Assembly: GCA_004294135.1 (NCBI GenBank)
Contig: RDZY01000009.1
Span: forward strand, 62,001-126,000
DNA length: 64,000 bases
Direction: 5' to 3'
From: Sphingobacteriia bacterium
GTDB lineage: Bacteria; Bacteroidota; Bacteroidia; Chitinophagales; Chitinophagaceae
The notes below the pieces were generated by a model that ran no database searches, was not told the DNA's origin, and was given only the letters and a program-made list of their open reading frames with translations. Shown here piece after piece: positions 26,495 to 35,894 of this stretch. Position 1 is the stretch's first letter. The number at the start of each line of letters is the position of its first letter. A program made the position numbers and the translations under genes.

Positions 26495-27660
26495 AGAATT
26501 ATTTTTATAATTATTCCTAAAATCGCCGCAATAGCAATGATAAATGGCTCTTGAACTTTTCTGATGTAAATTAGAACAAATACAGATGCTAGTGCTATTA
26601 AAGTTGTTGTAATATCAATAATACTTCTTGTAGCAATTACAATTACTGCACCCACTAAAGCTCCGATAACGGCGGCAGTAATGCCATCAACAAAAGATTT
26701 AATGCTTTTATTTCCAGCTATCTTTTTAAAATAAGGGGCAGGAAGTATTGTAAACAAATAACAAGGAAGGAACGTTGCCAATGCTGCAACACCAGCCCCA
26801 GGAAAACCTGCCACCAAATAACCAATAAAACCTACTGTAATAACAACGGGACCAGGTGTAATCATGGCAACCGCTACGGCATCTACAAATTGTTGTTCAG
26901 TAAGCCAATGATTTTCGGTAACAACTCCACCATGAAGAAATGGCACAATAGCTAACCCACTTCCAAAAACAAATGCACCTGCTTTAGTAAAAAAGACAGC
27001 TATTTTACCTAGTGTGTTCATTTCAAAATTCCAAAATCCAATTTGCAGGAGAACAAAGCCATTAGCCGTATTATTTATCAATCGTTTTGGTGGTGCTTTA
27101 ATAAACATGTATAGCAAACCCGCACCTACAAATAATAAAACTTCTTCTCGCTTTGTTATAAAAGTTAGAGTTGCTGCCCCAATAAAAAATAACCATAACA
27201 GCCAACTATTTTTAAACGATTGTACATTCAGTTTCCCAATTGTCTTTGTTACAAGTTTATAAGAACTCATAGCAATGATGCCGATTACAGCTGCGCCTAC
27301 CCCATAAAAAACAGCTTGCATCCACGGTAAGCCACCATATAGTTTATAAGCAATGCCTAGCAAAACTACCATGATAAAAGAGGGCAACACAAATGCAAGC
27401 CCAGCTAAAGTTGCGCCTAAAACACGATGATGGACAAATCCAAGGTAAATACCCAGTTGAGCCGCCAATGGACCTGGTGTTAATTGTGCTAATGCTAATC
27501 CTTGCTTATATTCTTCTTCTGAAATCCATTTCCGATTCTCTACTAAATCACGGTGCATATAACCTACCAATGCAACTGGCCCGCCAAAACCTGATGTGCC
27601 AAGTTTCAGAAAGTATATGACCAAATCTTTCAGAGAATAATTTATTTTGATATTACTCAT
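26491..27660 (-). CDS. chrA: chromate transporter ChrA, two-domain type
   Basis: This 389-residue membrane protein is a long-chain CHR family transporter with two homologous halves. Each half starts with the family motif: 'FLKLGTSGFGGPVALVGYM' (~15-35) and 'FTKAGAFVFGSGLAIVPFL' (~225-243), each followed by 'LALAQLTPGPLAAQLG' or 'VAVAMITPGPVVITVG'. ChrA exports chromate using the proton gradient. It lies 28 bp after the CusC-like gene and is translationally coupled to the SOD gene, so it appears to be part of a metal-stress operon. Some CHR proteins transport sulfate or have unknown substrates. Confidence 0.9.
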   Translation of the reverse strand: MSNIKINYSLKDLVIYFLKLGTSGFGGPVALVGYMHRDLVENRKWISEEEYKQGLALAQLTPGPLAAQLGIYLGFVHHRVLGATLAGLAFVLPSFIMVVLLGIAYKLYGGLPWMQAVFYGVGAAVIGIIAMSSYKLVTKTIGKLNVQSFKNSWLLWLFFIGAATLTFITKREEVLLFVGAGLLYMFIKAPPKRLINNTANGFVLLQIGFWNFEMNTLGKIAVFFTKAGAFVFGSGLAIVPFLHGGVVTENHWLTEQQFVDAVAVAMITPGPVVITVGFIGYLVAGFPGAGVAALATFLPCYLFTILPAPYFKKIAGNKSIKSFVDGITAAVIGALVGAVIVIATRSIIDITTTLIALASVFVLIYIRKVQEPFIIAIAAILGIIIKIIL

Positions 27661-27688
27661 ACTTAAGTTGGTTTAAGAATCATGATAA

Positions 27689-28867
27689 TTACAACTGAAA
27701 CTTATACAACCGAGCCACTGCTTGCTGGTACTCCCATTCTGCCTGTAGATATTTATCATAAGCAATAAAATAAAAACTTTCATCATAAAAGTACTGAAGG
27801 ATGGTGATTTGCCCTAATGCGAGTGATTTATTTAATAATATGGTATTGTTTATTGTTGATAAAAATTCTTTATATAACTGAATAGTTTTGAATCTTATGG
27901 ATAGTTTTTCAAAGTACTGTTTATTTTCTGTTCGATGACCTAAGCGATGAGTTTCAGAACTGGAATTTGCATATTCAAGATTGGCTTTTGCAGCATTCAA
28001 TTTATTCTTATTCTCCCATAAAGAGATAGTTATTCCAGCATGAAGACCTTTGTAACTCTGGCCTAATATACTCTGTGAATGATACCCTGTTTCAATCTTA
28101 GGCAGGTTCATTGCTTTTTGTACTGCTATTTGCCTTTGCATTATTTCCTTTTCCTGTTCATAAACTTTTATAATGGGATCGTTCGCCTCAATCGTACTGT
28201 CTAATATTTCAAAATCAGGAATGGAAGCCATAATTGGATAAATAGTATCATTAATTACAAGGGGAATACCACCATTAAATTCTGAAATTTTTGTAAGTAA
28301 TACTTGTTTTTCATTTTCATTTAGTGCCGTTTCGTTTCCAATATTAAGCAACTGCAATTTTGCTTTGTTCACATCTAGAATTATAGCATCTCCTTTATCC
28401 ATTTTTTTTTTATAATCCTGTACCAACCTTTGAGTATTGATTAACCTGCGATTTAATTCCGCACCCTTTTTGTTTAAATAGATAATTTCCAAAGTGAGTA
28501 ATTTTGCTTCCAGTAAAATATCCTGTCTGTATACCTGCTGCTGCAAATTAGCCTGTTCTATCTGTTGACTAGATAGCTCTTTCTTACGTTTATAAACCAA
28601 TGGAAAATCCAATCGCTGCGTAATGCTAAAATCTTTTTGATTACCTGCGCCAACTGGTGAACCTAACAAATAATCATACTCAACCTGTGGGTCATACGGG
28701 GTTAACCCAGTTTTATATTCTGCCTGCTTTGCTTGCCAATATATTTTGTTGGACTGGATAGATTTGTTATTTCTTTCCACTTGGGTTACCACATTATCTA
28801 CATTATTTTGTGCAATTGCAGTAATTGTGAAAAAGGAGCTCAAAATATAAATTAAAAAACTTTTCAT
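27689..28867 (-). CDS. TolC-family outer membrane factor, CusC/CzcC-like
   Basis: This protein of 392 residues has a signal peptide ('FLIYILSSFFTITAIAQ') and the alpha-helical pattern of outer membrane efflux proteins, with two repeats of long coiled coil ('QIEQANLQQQVYRQDILLEAKLLTLEIIYL', quoted in part, and the 'INNTILLNKSLALGQITILQYFYD' end). The track ORF starts at 28903, but the signal peptide begins at its codon 13, so I use ATG 28867, which lies one base after the stop of the RND pump gene. It completes a tripartite heavy-metal efflux set with the two genes upstream. No lipobox is present, unlike the NodT-like OMF at 34471. Confidence 0.88.
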   Translation of the reverse strand: MKSFLIYILSSFFTITAIAQNNVDNVVTQVERNNKSIQSNKIYWQAKQAEYKTGLTPYDPQVEYDYLLGSPVGAGNQKDFSITQRLDFPLVYKRKKELSSQQIEQANLQQQVYRQDILLEAKLLTLEIIYLNKKGAELNRRLINTQRLVQDYKKKMDKGDAIILDVNKAKLQLLNIGNETALNENEKQVLLTKISEFNGGIPLVINDTIYPIMASIPDFEILDSTIEANDPIIKVYEQEKEIMQRQIAVQKAMNLPKIETGYHSQSILGQSYKGLHAGITISLWENKNKLNAAKANLEYANSSSETHRLGHRTENKQYFEKLSIRFKTIQLYKEFLSTINNTILLNKSLALGQITILQYFYDESFYFIAYDKYLQAEWEYQQAVARLYKFQL

Positions 28868-28868
28868 T

Positions 28869-31800
28869 CTATTTATTTTTTCTATTTGATATAAAGTAAA
28901 CAATGGGCACTATAAATAAATTCATTAGTGTGGAACTTAATAATCCTCCCAAAATAACTTTTGCCATTGGACTTTGTATTTCGTTACCAGGCAAATCGCC
29001 ACCTATTGCCAATGGAATAAGAGCAAGCCCTGCCGTTAATGCCGTCATGAGTATAGGACTTAATCTGTCTTTTGAACCTTGAATAACCGTATCATATAAA
29101 TTCATTCCTTCCGACTGTAATATTTTGTAATGTGATACTAAGAGTATACCGTTTCTTGTTGCCACACCAAAGAGGGTAATAAACCCAATAATTGCTGGAA
29201 TACTTAATATACCTGATGTTATCCATACACTTAATACACCACCGATTAAAGCCAGCGGAAGATTAAGTAAAATAATGGTTGAAATTTTTACACTTTTAAA
29301 CTCCATGTAAAGCAAGAAAAAAATAATTACAAAGGCAAGCAACGATGAAAGCAACAATGTTTTTGATGCTTCAGCTTCTGATTCAAACTGACCACCATAT
29401 TCAAGCCTATAACCTTCGGGTAGCTTAATATTAGCTTCAATCTTTTGTCTTATTTCATCCACTACACTTTTTTGATCGCGGCCTGCAACGTTTGCCGATA
29501 CTACTGTTTTACGTTGAACATTTTCCCGGTTAATTGTATTAGGGCCTGTTGTGGAAACAATACTGGCTACATAGTTAAGCGGTATTTTTTGCCCATCTTT
29601 TGTATCAATCAATGTGTTACTTATTTTTTCAAGGTTGCCCCTATTACTTTCATCAAAACGAAGTACCAAATCAAAACGCTTATTGCCTTCATACACTTCT
29701 GAAACTTTTTCACCTGCAAAAGCAATGTCTACAAATGCTGCAAATTCACCAATAGTAATGCCGTATTTACTCAACATACTTCTATTAGCCTTTATCTGTA
29801 CCTGTGGTATCTCTACCTGTTGCTCTACACTTAAATCTACCAAACCATTTGTGCCTTCAACAGCAGTTTTAATTTGGTTGGAAATAGAAAAAAGCTTGTC
29901 TAAATCTGTTCCAAATAATTTGATTGCAATATTTGCTCTCGTACCTGAAAGCATATGGTCTATTCGGTGACCGATGGGTTGACCGATAGTAATATTTGCA
30001 CCGGAAATACTGGCTAATTTATGCCGAACATCTTTCATAAATGCTGAGCGGCTTCGCTCTTTTAATACAAAAGGAGCGTCAATCTCTGAAGCATTAACAC
30101 CCTGAGCATGTTCATCCAGTTCTGCCCTTCCTGTTCTTCGTGTTGATATTTTTATTTCAGGAATTGATAATAAAGCCTTTTCAACATTTACGCCAATTTT
30201 ATTACTCTCTTCCAATGATATACCTGGTAGGCTTGTAGCACTCACTACCAAAGAGCCTTCATTAAATTCTGGCAAAAAACTTCTGCCAAATGTGGCCAAT
30301 AATATCAATGCACCAATAAATAAGACTATTGCAATGGCTATGATTGATTTTTTTAAATTCAATGCTCTTTTCAACCCTCCTTCATATACTTTGCTGAGGT
30401 TACGCACTATCCAGCTTTCCGCATGCTGTTTTTGCAACATTAGGTTGCTTGTTAACAAATAACTGCAAAGTACCGGTGTTATGGTAATAGCAACAATTAA
30501 TGATGCAAATAATGAAACAATAAAAGCAATACCCAACGGCGCTAACAACCTGCCCTCCATACCCGACAAAAAGAAAAGTGGAACAAATGCAACGATGATA
30601 ATAAATGTTGCATTAATAATAGAAGTTCGTATTTCCACAGAAGCATTAAATATCACATTTAGCTTATTCGTTTGTTCTGCTGCTGGTTTAGTTGCATTTT
30701 CTTTCAACCGTTTAAATACATTTTCTACATCTATAATAGCATCATCCACTAATGCGCCAATTGCGATAGCCATACCACCTAAACTCATCGTATTGATGGT
30801 AAATCCCAGCCACTTTAATATAAGAATGGCAGTAATTAAAGAAATCGGTATTGCAATTAGGGAAATAAAAGTAGGTCGCCAGTTCATCAAAAACAAGAAC
30901 AGGATAATGATTACAAATAGAGAACCTTCAATTAATGTTTTTTGAATATTACCAATTGATGCATTTATAAAATCTGCCTGTCTGAATATTTTTGTATTAA
31001 GGTCTAAATCTTGTGGTAATGTTTTCTTTAAATTAGCTAGAGCATCATCAATTTTTTTGGTCAGTTCTAAAGTATTTGTTCCAGGCTGTTTCATTACAGT
31101 CATTATAACCGCAGGATTACCTTTTAAAGAGCCGTCACCAATTTTAAAAGCAGAACCGATTTTTATTTCTGCCACATCTTCAATCTTTACAGGACTACCA
31201 TTTACTGTTTTTATCAGCGATCTTCCTAGCTCATTCAAATCATTGGTACGACCTATCCCTCTTACAATGTATTCGTTGCTATACTCACTCATAAAACCAC
31301 CAGCTGCATTTTTATTCGCTTCTTCCGATGCTTTTAGCAATTCAGTTAGTGATAAATTGTAATAACTCATTTTTTGTGGTGAAGCCAGTATCTGAAACTG
31401 TTTGTATTCTCCACCAATTACTACTACTTGTGAAACCCCGCCAATAGAAAGCAGTAATGGACGGATTTGCCAATCGGCAATAGTCCGAGTTTCCATTTTA
31501 CTGGTCGCAGTTCCAGTAACACTGATCAGCATAATTTCTCCCATAATGGAAGATTGTGGAGCCATCAATGGAGCATTTACACCAATGGGCAATTGATTAG
31601 ATACCACACTTATTTTTTCATTCACAATTTGTCTTGCTCTGTAGATATCCGTTCCCCATTCAAACTCCACCCACACAATAGAAATACCAGCTGAGGAAGA
31701 TGATCTTACCCTTCTTACATTGCCGGCACCATTTACTGCCGTTTCCACAGGAAAGGTCACTAGTTTTTCTACTTCTTCGGGAGCCATTCCATGTGCTTCT

Positions 31801-31955
31801 GTCAGCACAACAACGGTAGGTGCTGTTAAATCGGGGAATACATCCACTTCCATTTTGGCAGCTGTATATATACCTGTCAACAGCAATATAATGGATGCTG
31901 CAATGATCAGCACCCGGTTATTTAATGAGAATCGTATGATTTTGTTTAGCATCAT
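28869..31955 (-). CDS. heavy-metal efflux RND pump, CusA/CzcA family
   Basis: This 1028-residue inner membrane pump has twelve predicted helices and two large periplasmic loops. Signature stretches are 'RVRSSSSAGISIVWVEFEWG' (HME family), the proton-relay helix 4 'GALVDDAIIDVENVFKRL', and the helix 10-11 region 'GFITLFGVATRNGILLVSH'. The pattern puts it in the HME branch (Cus, Czc, Cnr), which exports Cu/Ag or Zn/Co/Cd. Metal cannot be fixed from the sequence without alignment of the methionine sites. It follows the adaptor gene by 8 bp and precedes the OMF gene. The small His-rich proteins upstream suggest a soft or borderline metal. Confidence 0.95.
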   Translation of the reverse strand: MMLNKIIRFSLNNRVLIIAASIILLLTGIYTAAKMEVDVFPDLTAPTVVVLTEAHGMAPEEVEKLVTFPVETAVNGAGNVRRVRSSSSAGISIVWVEFEWGTDIYRARQIVNEKISVVSNQLPIGVNAPLMAPQSSIMGEIMLISVTGTATSKMETRTIADWQIRPLLLSIGGVSQVVVIGGEYKQFQILASPQKMSYYNLSLTELLKASEEANKNAAGGFMSEYSNEYIVRGIGRTNDLNELGRSLIKTVNGSPVKIEDVAEIKIGSAFKIGDGSLKGNPAVIMTVMKQPGTNTLELTKKIDDALANLKKTLPQDLDLNTKIFRQADFINASIGNIQKTLIEGSLFVIIILFLFLMNWRPTFISLIAIPISLITAILILKWLGFTINTMSLGGMAIAIGALVDDAIIDVENVFKRLKENATKPAAEQTNKLNVIFNASVEIRTSIINATFIIIVAFVPLFFLSGMEGRLLAPLGIAFIVSLFASLIVAITITPVLCSYLLTSNLMLQKQHAESWIVRNLSKVYEGGLKRALNLKKSIIAIAIVLFIGALILLATFGRSFLPEFNEGSLVVSATSLPGISLEESNKIGVNVEKALLSIPEIKISTRRTGRAELDEHAQGVNASEIDAPFVLKERSRSAFMKDVRHKLASISGANITIGQPIGHRIDHMLSGTRANIAIKLFGTDLDKLFSISNQIKTAVEGTNGLVDLSVEQQVEIPQVQIKANRSMLSKYGITIGEFAAFVDIAFAGEKVSEVYEGNKRFDLVLRFDESNRGNLEKISNTLIDTKDGQKIPLNYVASIVSTTGPNTINRENVQRKTVVSANVAGRDQKSVVDEIRQKIEANIKLPEGYRLEYGGQFESEAEASKTLLLSSLLAFVIIFFLLYMEFKSVKISTIILLNLPLALIGGVLSVWITSGILSIPAIIGFITLFGVATRNGILLVSHYKILQSEGMNLYDTVIQGSKDRLSPILMTALTAGLALIPLAIGGDLPGNEIQSPMAKVILGGLLSSTLMNLFIVPIVYFISNRKNK

Positions 31956-31963
31956 TCATGATT

Positions 31964-33454
31964 TTAATGCTCATGCCCATGAGCTGGTAAAGCACCACTT
32001 GCTTGTGATAATTTAATTTGATAGCCACCTTTGGTTACAACCCGTTCACCTTCTGTTACACCAGTAATTACCTGAACCTTAAGTCCATCATTTACACCCA
32101 GTTTTAATTCTCTTTTTTGAAAACTTTCGCCTTGTGTTTGAACATACACATAAAAAACACCTTGTTCTTCCACCAATGCAGATACGGGTATCACCAATGC
32201 ATCATTAATAGGGCTTGTTTTTAAGAAAACTTCTGCGAAGGAACCAGGCAATATCCCCAGTTTACTGTTTATCTGAAAATGCACGGGAATAAATGGGGCG
32301 TTACCTGCTGTTGTTTTTCCTACTGCCAAAAGTTTGCCGTGTAGCTCTTTTGTGCTGTAAGTTAATTTATTCTGAATGATGGTAAAATTGGCTTCCTGAA
32401 TGCTATTGATTTTATCAGCATCTTTTAGTGATACATCCGCCTTTAAAATCAATCCCTGATTTTTGTTGATAATAGCCAATGGCTGTCCTAACGTTACAAA
32501 CTGCCCTTCGCTTACCATTATTCTTTTAATAAACCCATTGATGGATGAGGAAAGACCTTTTCCGCCGCTGTAATTGCGACTAAGATTATTAAGAACAATC
32601 TGTGCCTGCTCATACCTAAGCTGTGCCTGTTTATATTCACTTTGTATAATCAGTTTGTCTTTAATTAATTCAGTGGCTCTTTCAAATTCAGACTTTGCTG
32701 TTGTTAATTCTGCGGTTGCAGTTTGTTTAGCAGCATCTACATTTTCATATGCAATTTCGCCACCTGTAATAGTAAATATTGTTTGACCTGCACGGATAGC
32801 CGAACCAGTAACATTGTTATTCCCCAAAATTTTTACACTACCATTTGATTTAGCAGCTATAGTAACTTCATCACCAGGGGCAGATTGAATCTCACCTGTT
32901 GCCTTTATTACATCATATATGGTTTCTTTTATTACTGGGGTATTTGCAAACGCAACCTTCCATGCCTGTTCTTTTAGGTAGGAAATATCGCCACCACTTG
33001 TTACTTTGGATTGGGCTGCAATGGCAGTTTTTTCATCTGCATACACTTGTACACTATCAATGATAAATTGGTCGGTAAAGGCTGCGGTTTGAATGTCAAA
33101 AACCAATTTGCCTATGCCAGCCCGAGCAGGTTGCAATGCCAAACGAAAGATGCCAGGCGAACTGGGTGATATAGCTGAATTTTTTAACCCTTTATCAGCT
33201 TGTATCAAACTAACAGTTACAGTACCGTCCGTAAATGGCAGAAAGTAATCACCCAATAAGGTTAAGTGTGCTGCAAACTTTGAGGTTTGCCCCACAACTA
33301 AAGGCTTGAACTCTACAAAAAGTTCCGATTTGTTTGTATATAACGTATATGCAAGAGGCACCGAACTTTCTGCTACTACCCCTTCCTTTGCAGCTTTTTG
33401 ATTGCAAGCCATTATACCAACAGTCAACAGGCAGATTGCGATAAAATATTTCAT
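31964..33454 (-). CDS. RND periplasmic adaptor, CusB/CzcB family, with N-terminal beta domain and His tail
   Basis: This 496-residue lipoprotein ('LLTVGIMACNQK', lipidated Cys17) is longer than a minimal adaptor. Residues ~30-150 form an added beta-rich domain ('SELFVEFKPLVVGQTSKFAA' region) not found in E. coli CusB. The adaptor core follows: lipoyl halves around 'VIKATGEIQSAPGDEVTIAA' and 'SSINGFIKRIMVSEGQFVTL', an alpha-helical hairpin ('TATAELTTAKSEFERATELI'), and beta-barrel/MP domains. The C-terminus ends 'GALPAHGHEH', a possible metal-binding tail. It links the CusA- and CusC-like partners encoded just downstream. Confidence 0.92.
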   Translation of the reverse strand: MKYFIAICLLTVGIMACNQKAAKEGVVAESSVPLAYTLYTNKSELFVEFKPLVVGQTSKFAAHLTLLGDYFLPFTDGTVTVSLIQADKGLKNSAISPSSPGIFRLALQPARAGIGKLVFDIQTAAFTDQFIIDSVQVYADEKTAIAAQSKVTSGGDISYLKEQAWKVAFANTPVIKETIYDVIKATGEIQSAPGDEVTIAAKSNGSVKILGNNNVTGSAIRAGQTIFTITGGEIAYENVDAAKQTATAELTTAKSEFERATELIKDKLIIQSEYKQAQLRYEQAQIVLNNLSRNYSGGKGLSSSINGFIKRIMVSEGQFVTLGQPLAIINKNQGLILKADVSLKDADKINSIQEANFTIIQNKLTYSTKELHGKLLAVGKTTAGNAPFIPVHFQINSKLGILPGSFAEVFLKTSPINDALVIPVSALVEEQGVFYVYVQTQGESFQKRELKLGVNDGLKVQVITGVTEGERVVTKGGYQIKLSQASGALPAHGHEH

Positions 33455-33580
33455 GCGTTAATTCTTATGTTTTTTAATGGTCTTCCCCAGAAATCGGGAC
33501 AAGCTATGGAATTCGAAAATTAACATTTTCGGTTGCTACCAAAATCTGTAATAGCTCATTTCATGATTGTTCTTTTAATA

Positions 33581-33618
33581 AGAGTAGCCGATAGCTATAT
33601 ATTTATATCGGCTACTCT
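33581..33618. repeat. perfect inverted repeat, 13-bp arms
   Basis: AGAGTAGCCGATA and TATCGGCTACTCT enclose a 12-base AT loop. It lies 5 bp after the stop of the small His-rich lipoprotein gene and 126 bp before the CusB-like start. The minus strand after the arm reads TATTAAAAGAAC, with no T-tract, so it may act as an RNA stabiliser, an attenuator or a dyad-binding site rather than a full intrinsic terminator. A second, shorter dyad (CCC..CGGG) lies at about 33486-33501. Confidence 0.7.
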
Positions 33619-33623
33619 ATTCA

Positions 33624-33845
33624 CTAATGAGAATGCTTTTTTTCGCCTGCGTGTGTATGGGCGGTTGTATCTTTTATTGTGGTATCGGCTGCATTGAATT
33701 CATGCTGCATTAGCTTAGAAGTATCATGGTCAGCATGGGTACTTCCGTCATCATGAGTATGAATATCTTTTTTCTCTGTTTCGTTGTTGCAGGAAGTTGT
33801 TAATATAAATGCAGAGATACTTGCAAATAGCAATATTTTTTTCAT
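33624..33845 (-). CDS. small histidine-rich lipoprotein
   Basis: This 73-residue protein has a lipoprotein signal ('ISAFILTTSCNNE', Cys19) and a mature part with about ten histidines, several in HxH pairs ('IHTHDDGSTHADHD', 'AHTHAGEKKHSH'). Length and composition suggest a periplasmic metal chaperone or sponge for the efflux pump downstream (inference). I do not recognise a named family. It is followed by a 13-bp inverted repeat and then the CusB-like adaptor gene. Confidence 0.75.
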   Translation of the reverse strand: MKKILLFASISAFILTTSCNNETEKKDIHTHDDGSTHADHDTSKLMQHEFNAADTTIKDTTAHTHAGEKKHSH

Positions 33846-33901
33846 TATTGAAAATTAAATGATTGAATAAATAGTATAAACGCAAAGAACCTGAAAAGAA
33901 A

Positions 33902-34303
33902 TCAGGCAATACTAGCAGGGGGTGCTTTTAACAGAAAGAAGTAAGGACTTCTTTGTTGAATAGTAAGATGCTCTCTTCGCAATAGAGGGACTATTAAAGG
34001 CGGCTTTTCAAAAATGCTTAAAAAAATATTTGCCGACTTTATAGCGTAAGTTTGATATCCATTTTTATGCTCATCATATTTACTGAACTCACCACAAGTA
34101 TATTCTATTAAAGTCTCTCCAATATGTTGAAATAAATGGAACGAATTATTTTCATCACCACCATCTTGATTATCATCGTTGTGGTGGTGTACATGATGAT
34201 GCGCTGTATGTAGTGTATGATGTTGATGGGGAGTGAAATCATGCGCCAACAAAACCGTATAGGCTGTTGCTAGAAAAATGAATATGACGCATTTTTTGAA
34301 CAT
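33902..34303 (-). CDS. small exported His-rich protein, family unknown
   Basis: I place the start at 34303 (133 residues) and not at the track's 34360, because the signal peptide ('CVIFIFLATAYTVLLAH') begins there and a good -7 element lies between the two. After cleavage there is a block with about ten His in 20 residues ('HHTLHTAHHHVHHHNDD'), then an uncharacterised ~85-residue part that ends 'LLKAPPASIA'. The C-terminal double proline and hydrophobic stretch resemble the end of the small protein at 41572, which heads the second efflux operon. Function unknown; metal sensing or buffering in the periplasm is plausible from composition and context. Confidence 0.65.
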   Translation of the reverse strand: MFKKCVIFIFLATAYTVLLAHDFTPHQHHTLHTAHHHVHHHNDDNQDGGDENNSFHLFQHIGETLIEYTCGEFSKYDEHKNGYQTYAIKSANIFLSIFEKPPLIVPLLRREHLTIQQRSPYFFLLKAPPASIA

Positions 34304-34310
34304 AGAACTG

Positions 34311-34318
34311 CAAAGATA
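34311..34318 (-). promoter_or_regulatory. -7 promoter element of the cus-like operon
   Basis: On the minus strand TATCTTTG matches the Bacteroidota -7 consensus TAnnTTTG exactly, 7 bp before the ATG at 34303. The resulting leader would be only a few bases. A -33 TTG is not clear at the usual distance. Confidence 0.5.
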
Positions 34319-34470
34319 GCTTTTATTTATACCAGTTGTGCATTGTAGACTGTTTAGCATTTCATGATATTATTAGAATAACTAATACGATGTCTTTTGA
34401 TTGCTATTGTGAGAAATTAGAAATTATTATAGAATTAGAAAATTAATGAAAAAGGATTGCTTAAAAACCG

Positions 34471-35886
34471 CTACCAACCACCGCCAACGGATTTGTAAAG
34501 GTTAATATTTACTTGCTGCTGTTGTTTGCAATTTTGCAATAAATCTAATTTGGCTTGTAACAAATTTGATTGTGCTACCAGCACTTCTAAGTAATTAATG
34601 CGATTGTTTTGAAATAATAAATCTGAAAATTTTATGGCACTGCTCAAAACAGCAACTTCTTGTTTTTTTAGATCAATAATTTCGTCAAGCAAAGCAATAC
34701 TTTTCATTTGGGTATATACTTCGGTAAAAGCGGTCAATACCGTTTCTTGATAATTATACAAAGCCGTAAGTTGTAATGCACTTGCTGTATTAAATTCTGC
34801 TTTAATGGCTGACTTGTTTAAAAGTGGTGCAACAATACCTCCTAATAAATTATATGCAATAGAGGGGGCACTGAATAATAATGTGGAACTATACCCTTGT
34901 AGACCTAATCTTCCGCCTATAGAAAAGGAGGGATAAAAAGCAGCTTTTGCGGCATTGATATCTGCACGGCTGGCAATTAATACTTGCTCAGCTGCGCGAA
35001 TATCCGATCTATTTTGTAATAGTTGTGAAGGAATGCCCTCACTGATTTTTTGCACCAACCAGTTGTCAATATCAATTGTATTGCGTTTTATAGATTGAGG
35101 ATAACGACCCAATAATAAATTAATATTGCTTTCAATATTTAAAATATTTTCGGTTAATTCTGTTGTAGAAACCTTAGCATTTAAAATTTGCGCCTCAAAC
35201 TGTTTCACTGCAAACTCATTAGTTTTGTTGCCTTCTTTTAAAACTTTTGTAACTGCTAAAAATTGTTCCTGTAAAATAATACTATTTTTTAGTATCTCAG
35301 TTTGCTTATCCAAAGCCATTAACACATAATAGTTGCTTGCAACTTCAGCAATCAGGTTTGTTACCAACCAATTTTTTCCTTCTACACTTGCTAAATATCT
35401 TGCTTGTGCAGCTTGTTTCTTGTTTTTGAGTTTGCCCCAAATATCTACTTCCCAATTGCTGCTAAAGCCAATTAAAAAATCTGGTAAGTGTTGAGGTATA
35501 ATTTTACCATCAACAATTTCTGTGGTTTTATTACCAGCCCATTCTTGGGTGTAATTGCCATACTTGGTAATGCCTGCACCTAAGTTTGCAGTTACAGTTG
35601 GCTTTAATAAACCTTTGTTGTATAGCAAGCTGGCTTTAGTAATTTGTATGTTTTGATAGGCTGTTAAAACATCTAAATTATTTTGAAGTGCTGTATCAAT
35701 TAATGCAATTAAATATTTGTCTTTAAAAAAATCTTTCCAATTTTTTTTAGCTTTATTAGTGCTGTCTGTTTGAGTTGCAAATTTATCAGGCATTGGTAGT
35801 AATGCTCTTTCGATGGGCAGTTGTATTGTTTTACAGCCAATGGTTAATATGGTTATAGATAAATAAAATATATAATTAATTTTCAT
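34471..35886 (-). CDS. outer membrane factor lipoprotein, NodT/OprM family
   Basis: This 471-residue protein begins with a lipoprotein signal ('LSITILTIGCKTIQ', lipidated Cys18) and has the OEP repeat architecture of NodT-type channels: 'WKDFFKDKYLIALIDTALQNN' near the N-terminus, 'NWEVDIWGKLKNKKQAAQARY' (typical WExDLWG) and 'IRAAEQVLIASRADINAAKAAFYPS' signatures (quoted in part). It is the last gene of an operon with AcrA-like, AcrB-like and CBS-domain genes, and forms the exit duct of that pump. It starts 8 bp after the CBS-domain gene's stop. Confidence 0.92.
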   Translation of the reverse strand: MKINYIFYLSITILTIGCKTIQLPIERALLPMPDKFATQTDSTNKAKKNWKDFFKDKYLIALIDTALQNNLDVLTAYQNIQITKASLLYNKGLLKPTVTANLGAGITKYGNYTQEWAGNKTTEIVDGKIIPQHLPDFLIGFSSNWEVDIWGKLKNKKQAAQARYLASVEGKNWLVTNLIAEVASNYYVLMALDKQTEILKNSIILQEQFLAVTKVLKEGNKTNEFAVKQFEAQILNAKVSTTELTENILNIESNINLLLGRYPQSIKRNTIDIDNWLVQKISEGIPSQLLQNRSDIRAAEQVLIASRADINAAKAAFYPSFSIGGRLGLQGYSSTLLFSAPSIAYNLLGGIVAPLLNKSAIKAEFNTASALQLTALYNYQETVLTAFTEVYTQMKSIALLDEIIDLKKQEVAVLSSAIKFSDLLFQNNRINYLEVLVAQSNLLQAKLDLLQNCKQQQQVNINLYKSVGGGW

Positions 35887-35894
35887 TGTTAAAA

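Noticed and set aside
30481-30945. 154-residue plus-strand ORF opposite the CusA-like gene
   Set aside because: Antisense frame of transmembrane codons; repetitive Ile/Ala/Asn composition is typical of such shadows.
34304-34360. Upstream start of the small His-rich protein
   Set aside because: The added residues precede a normal signal peptide and lie upstream of a consensus -7 element.
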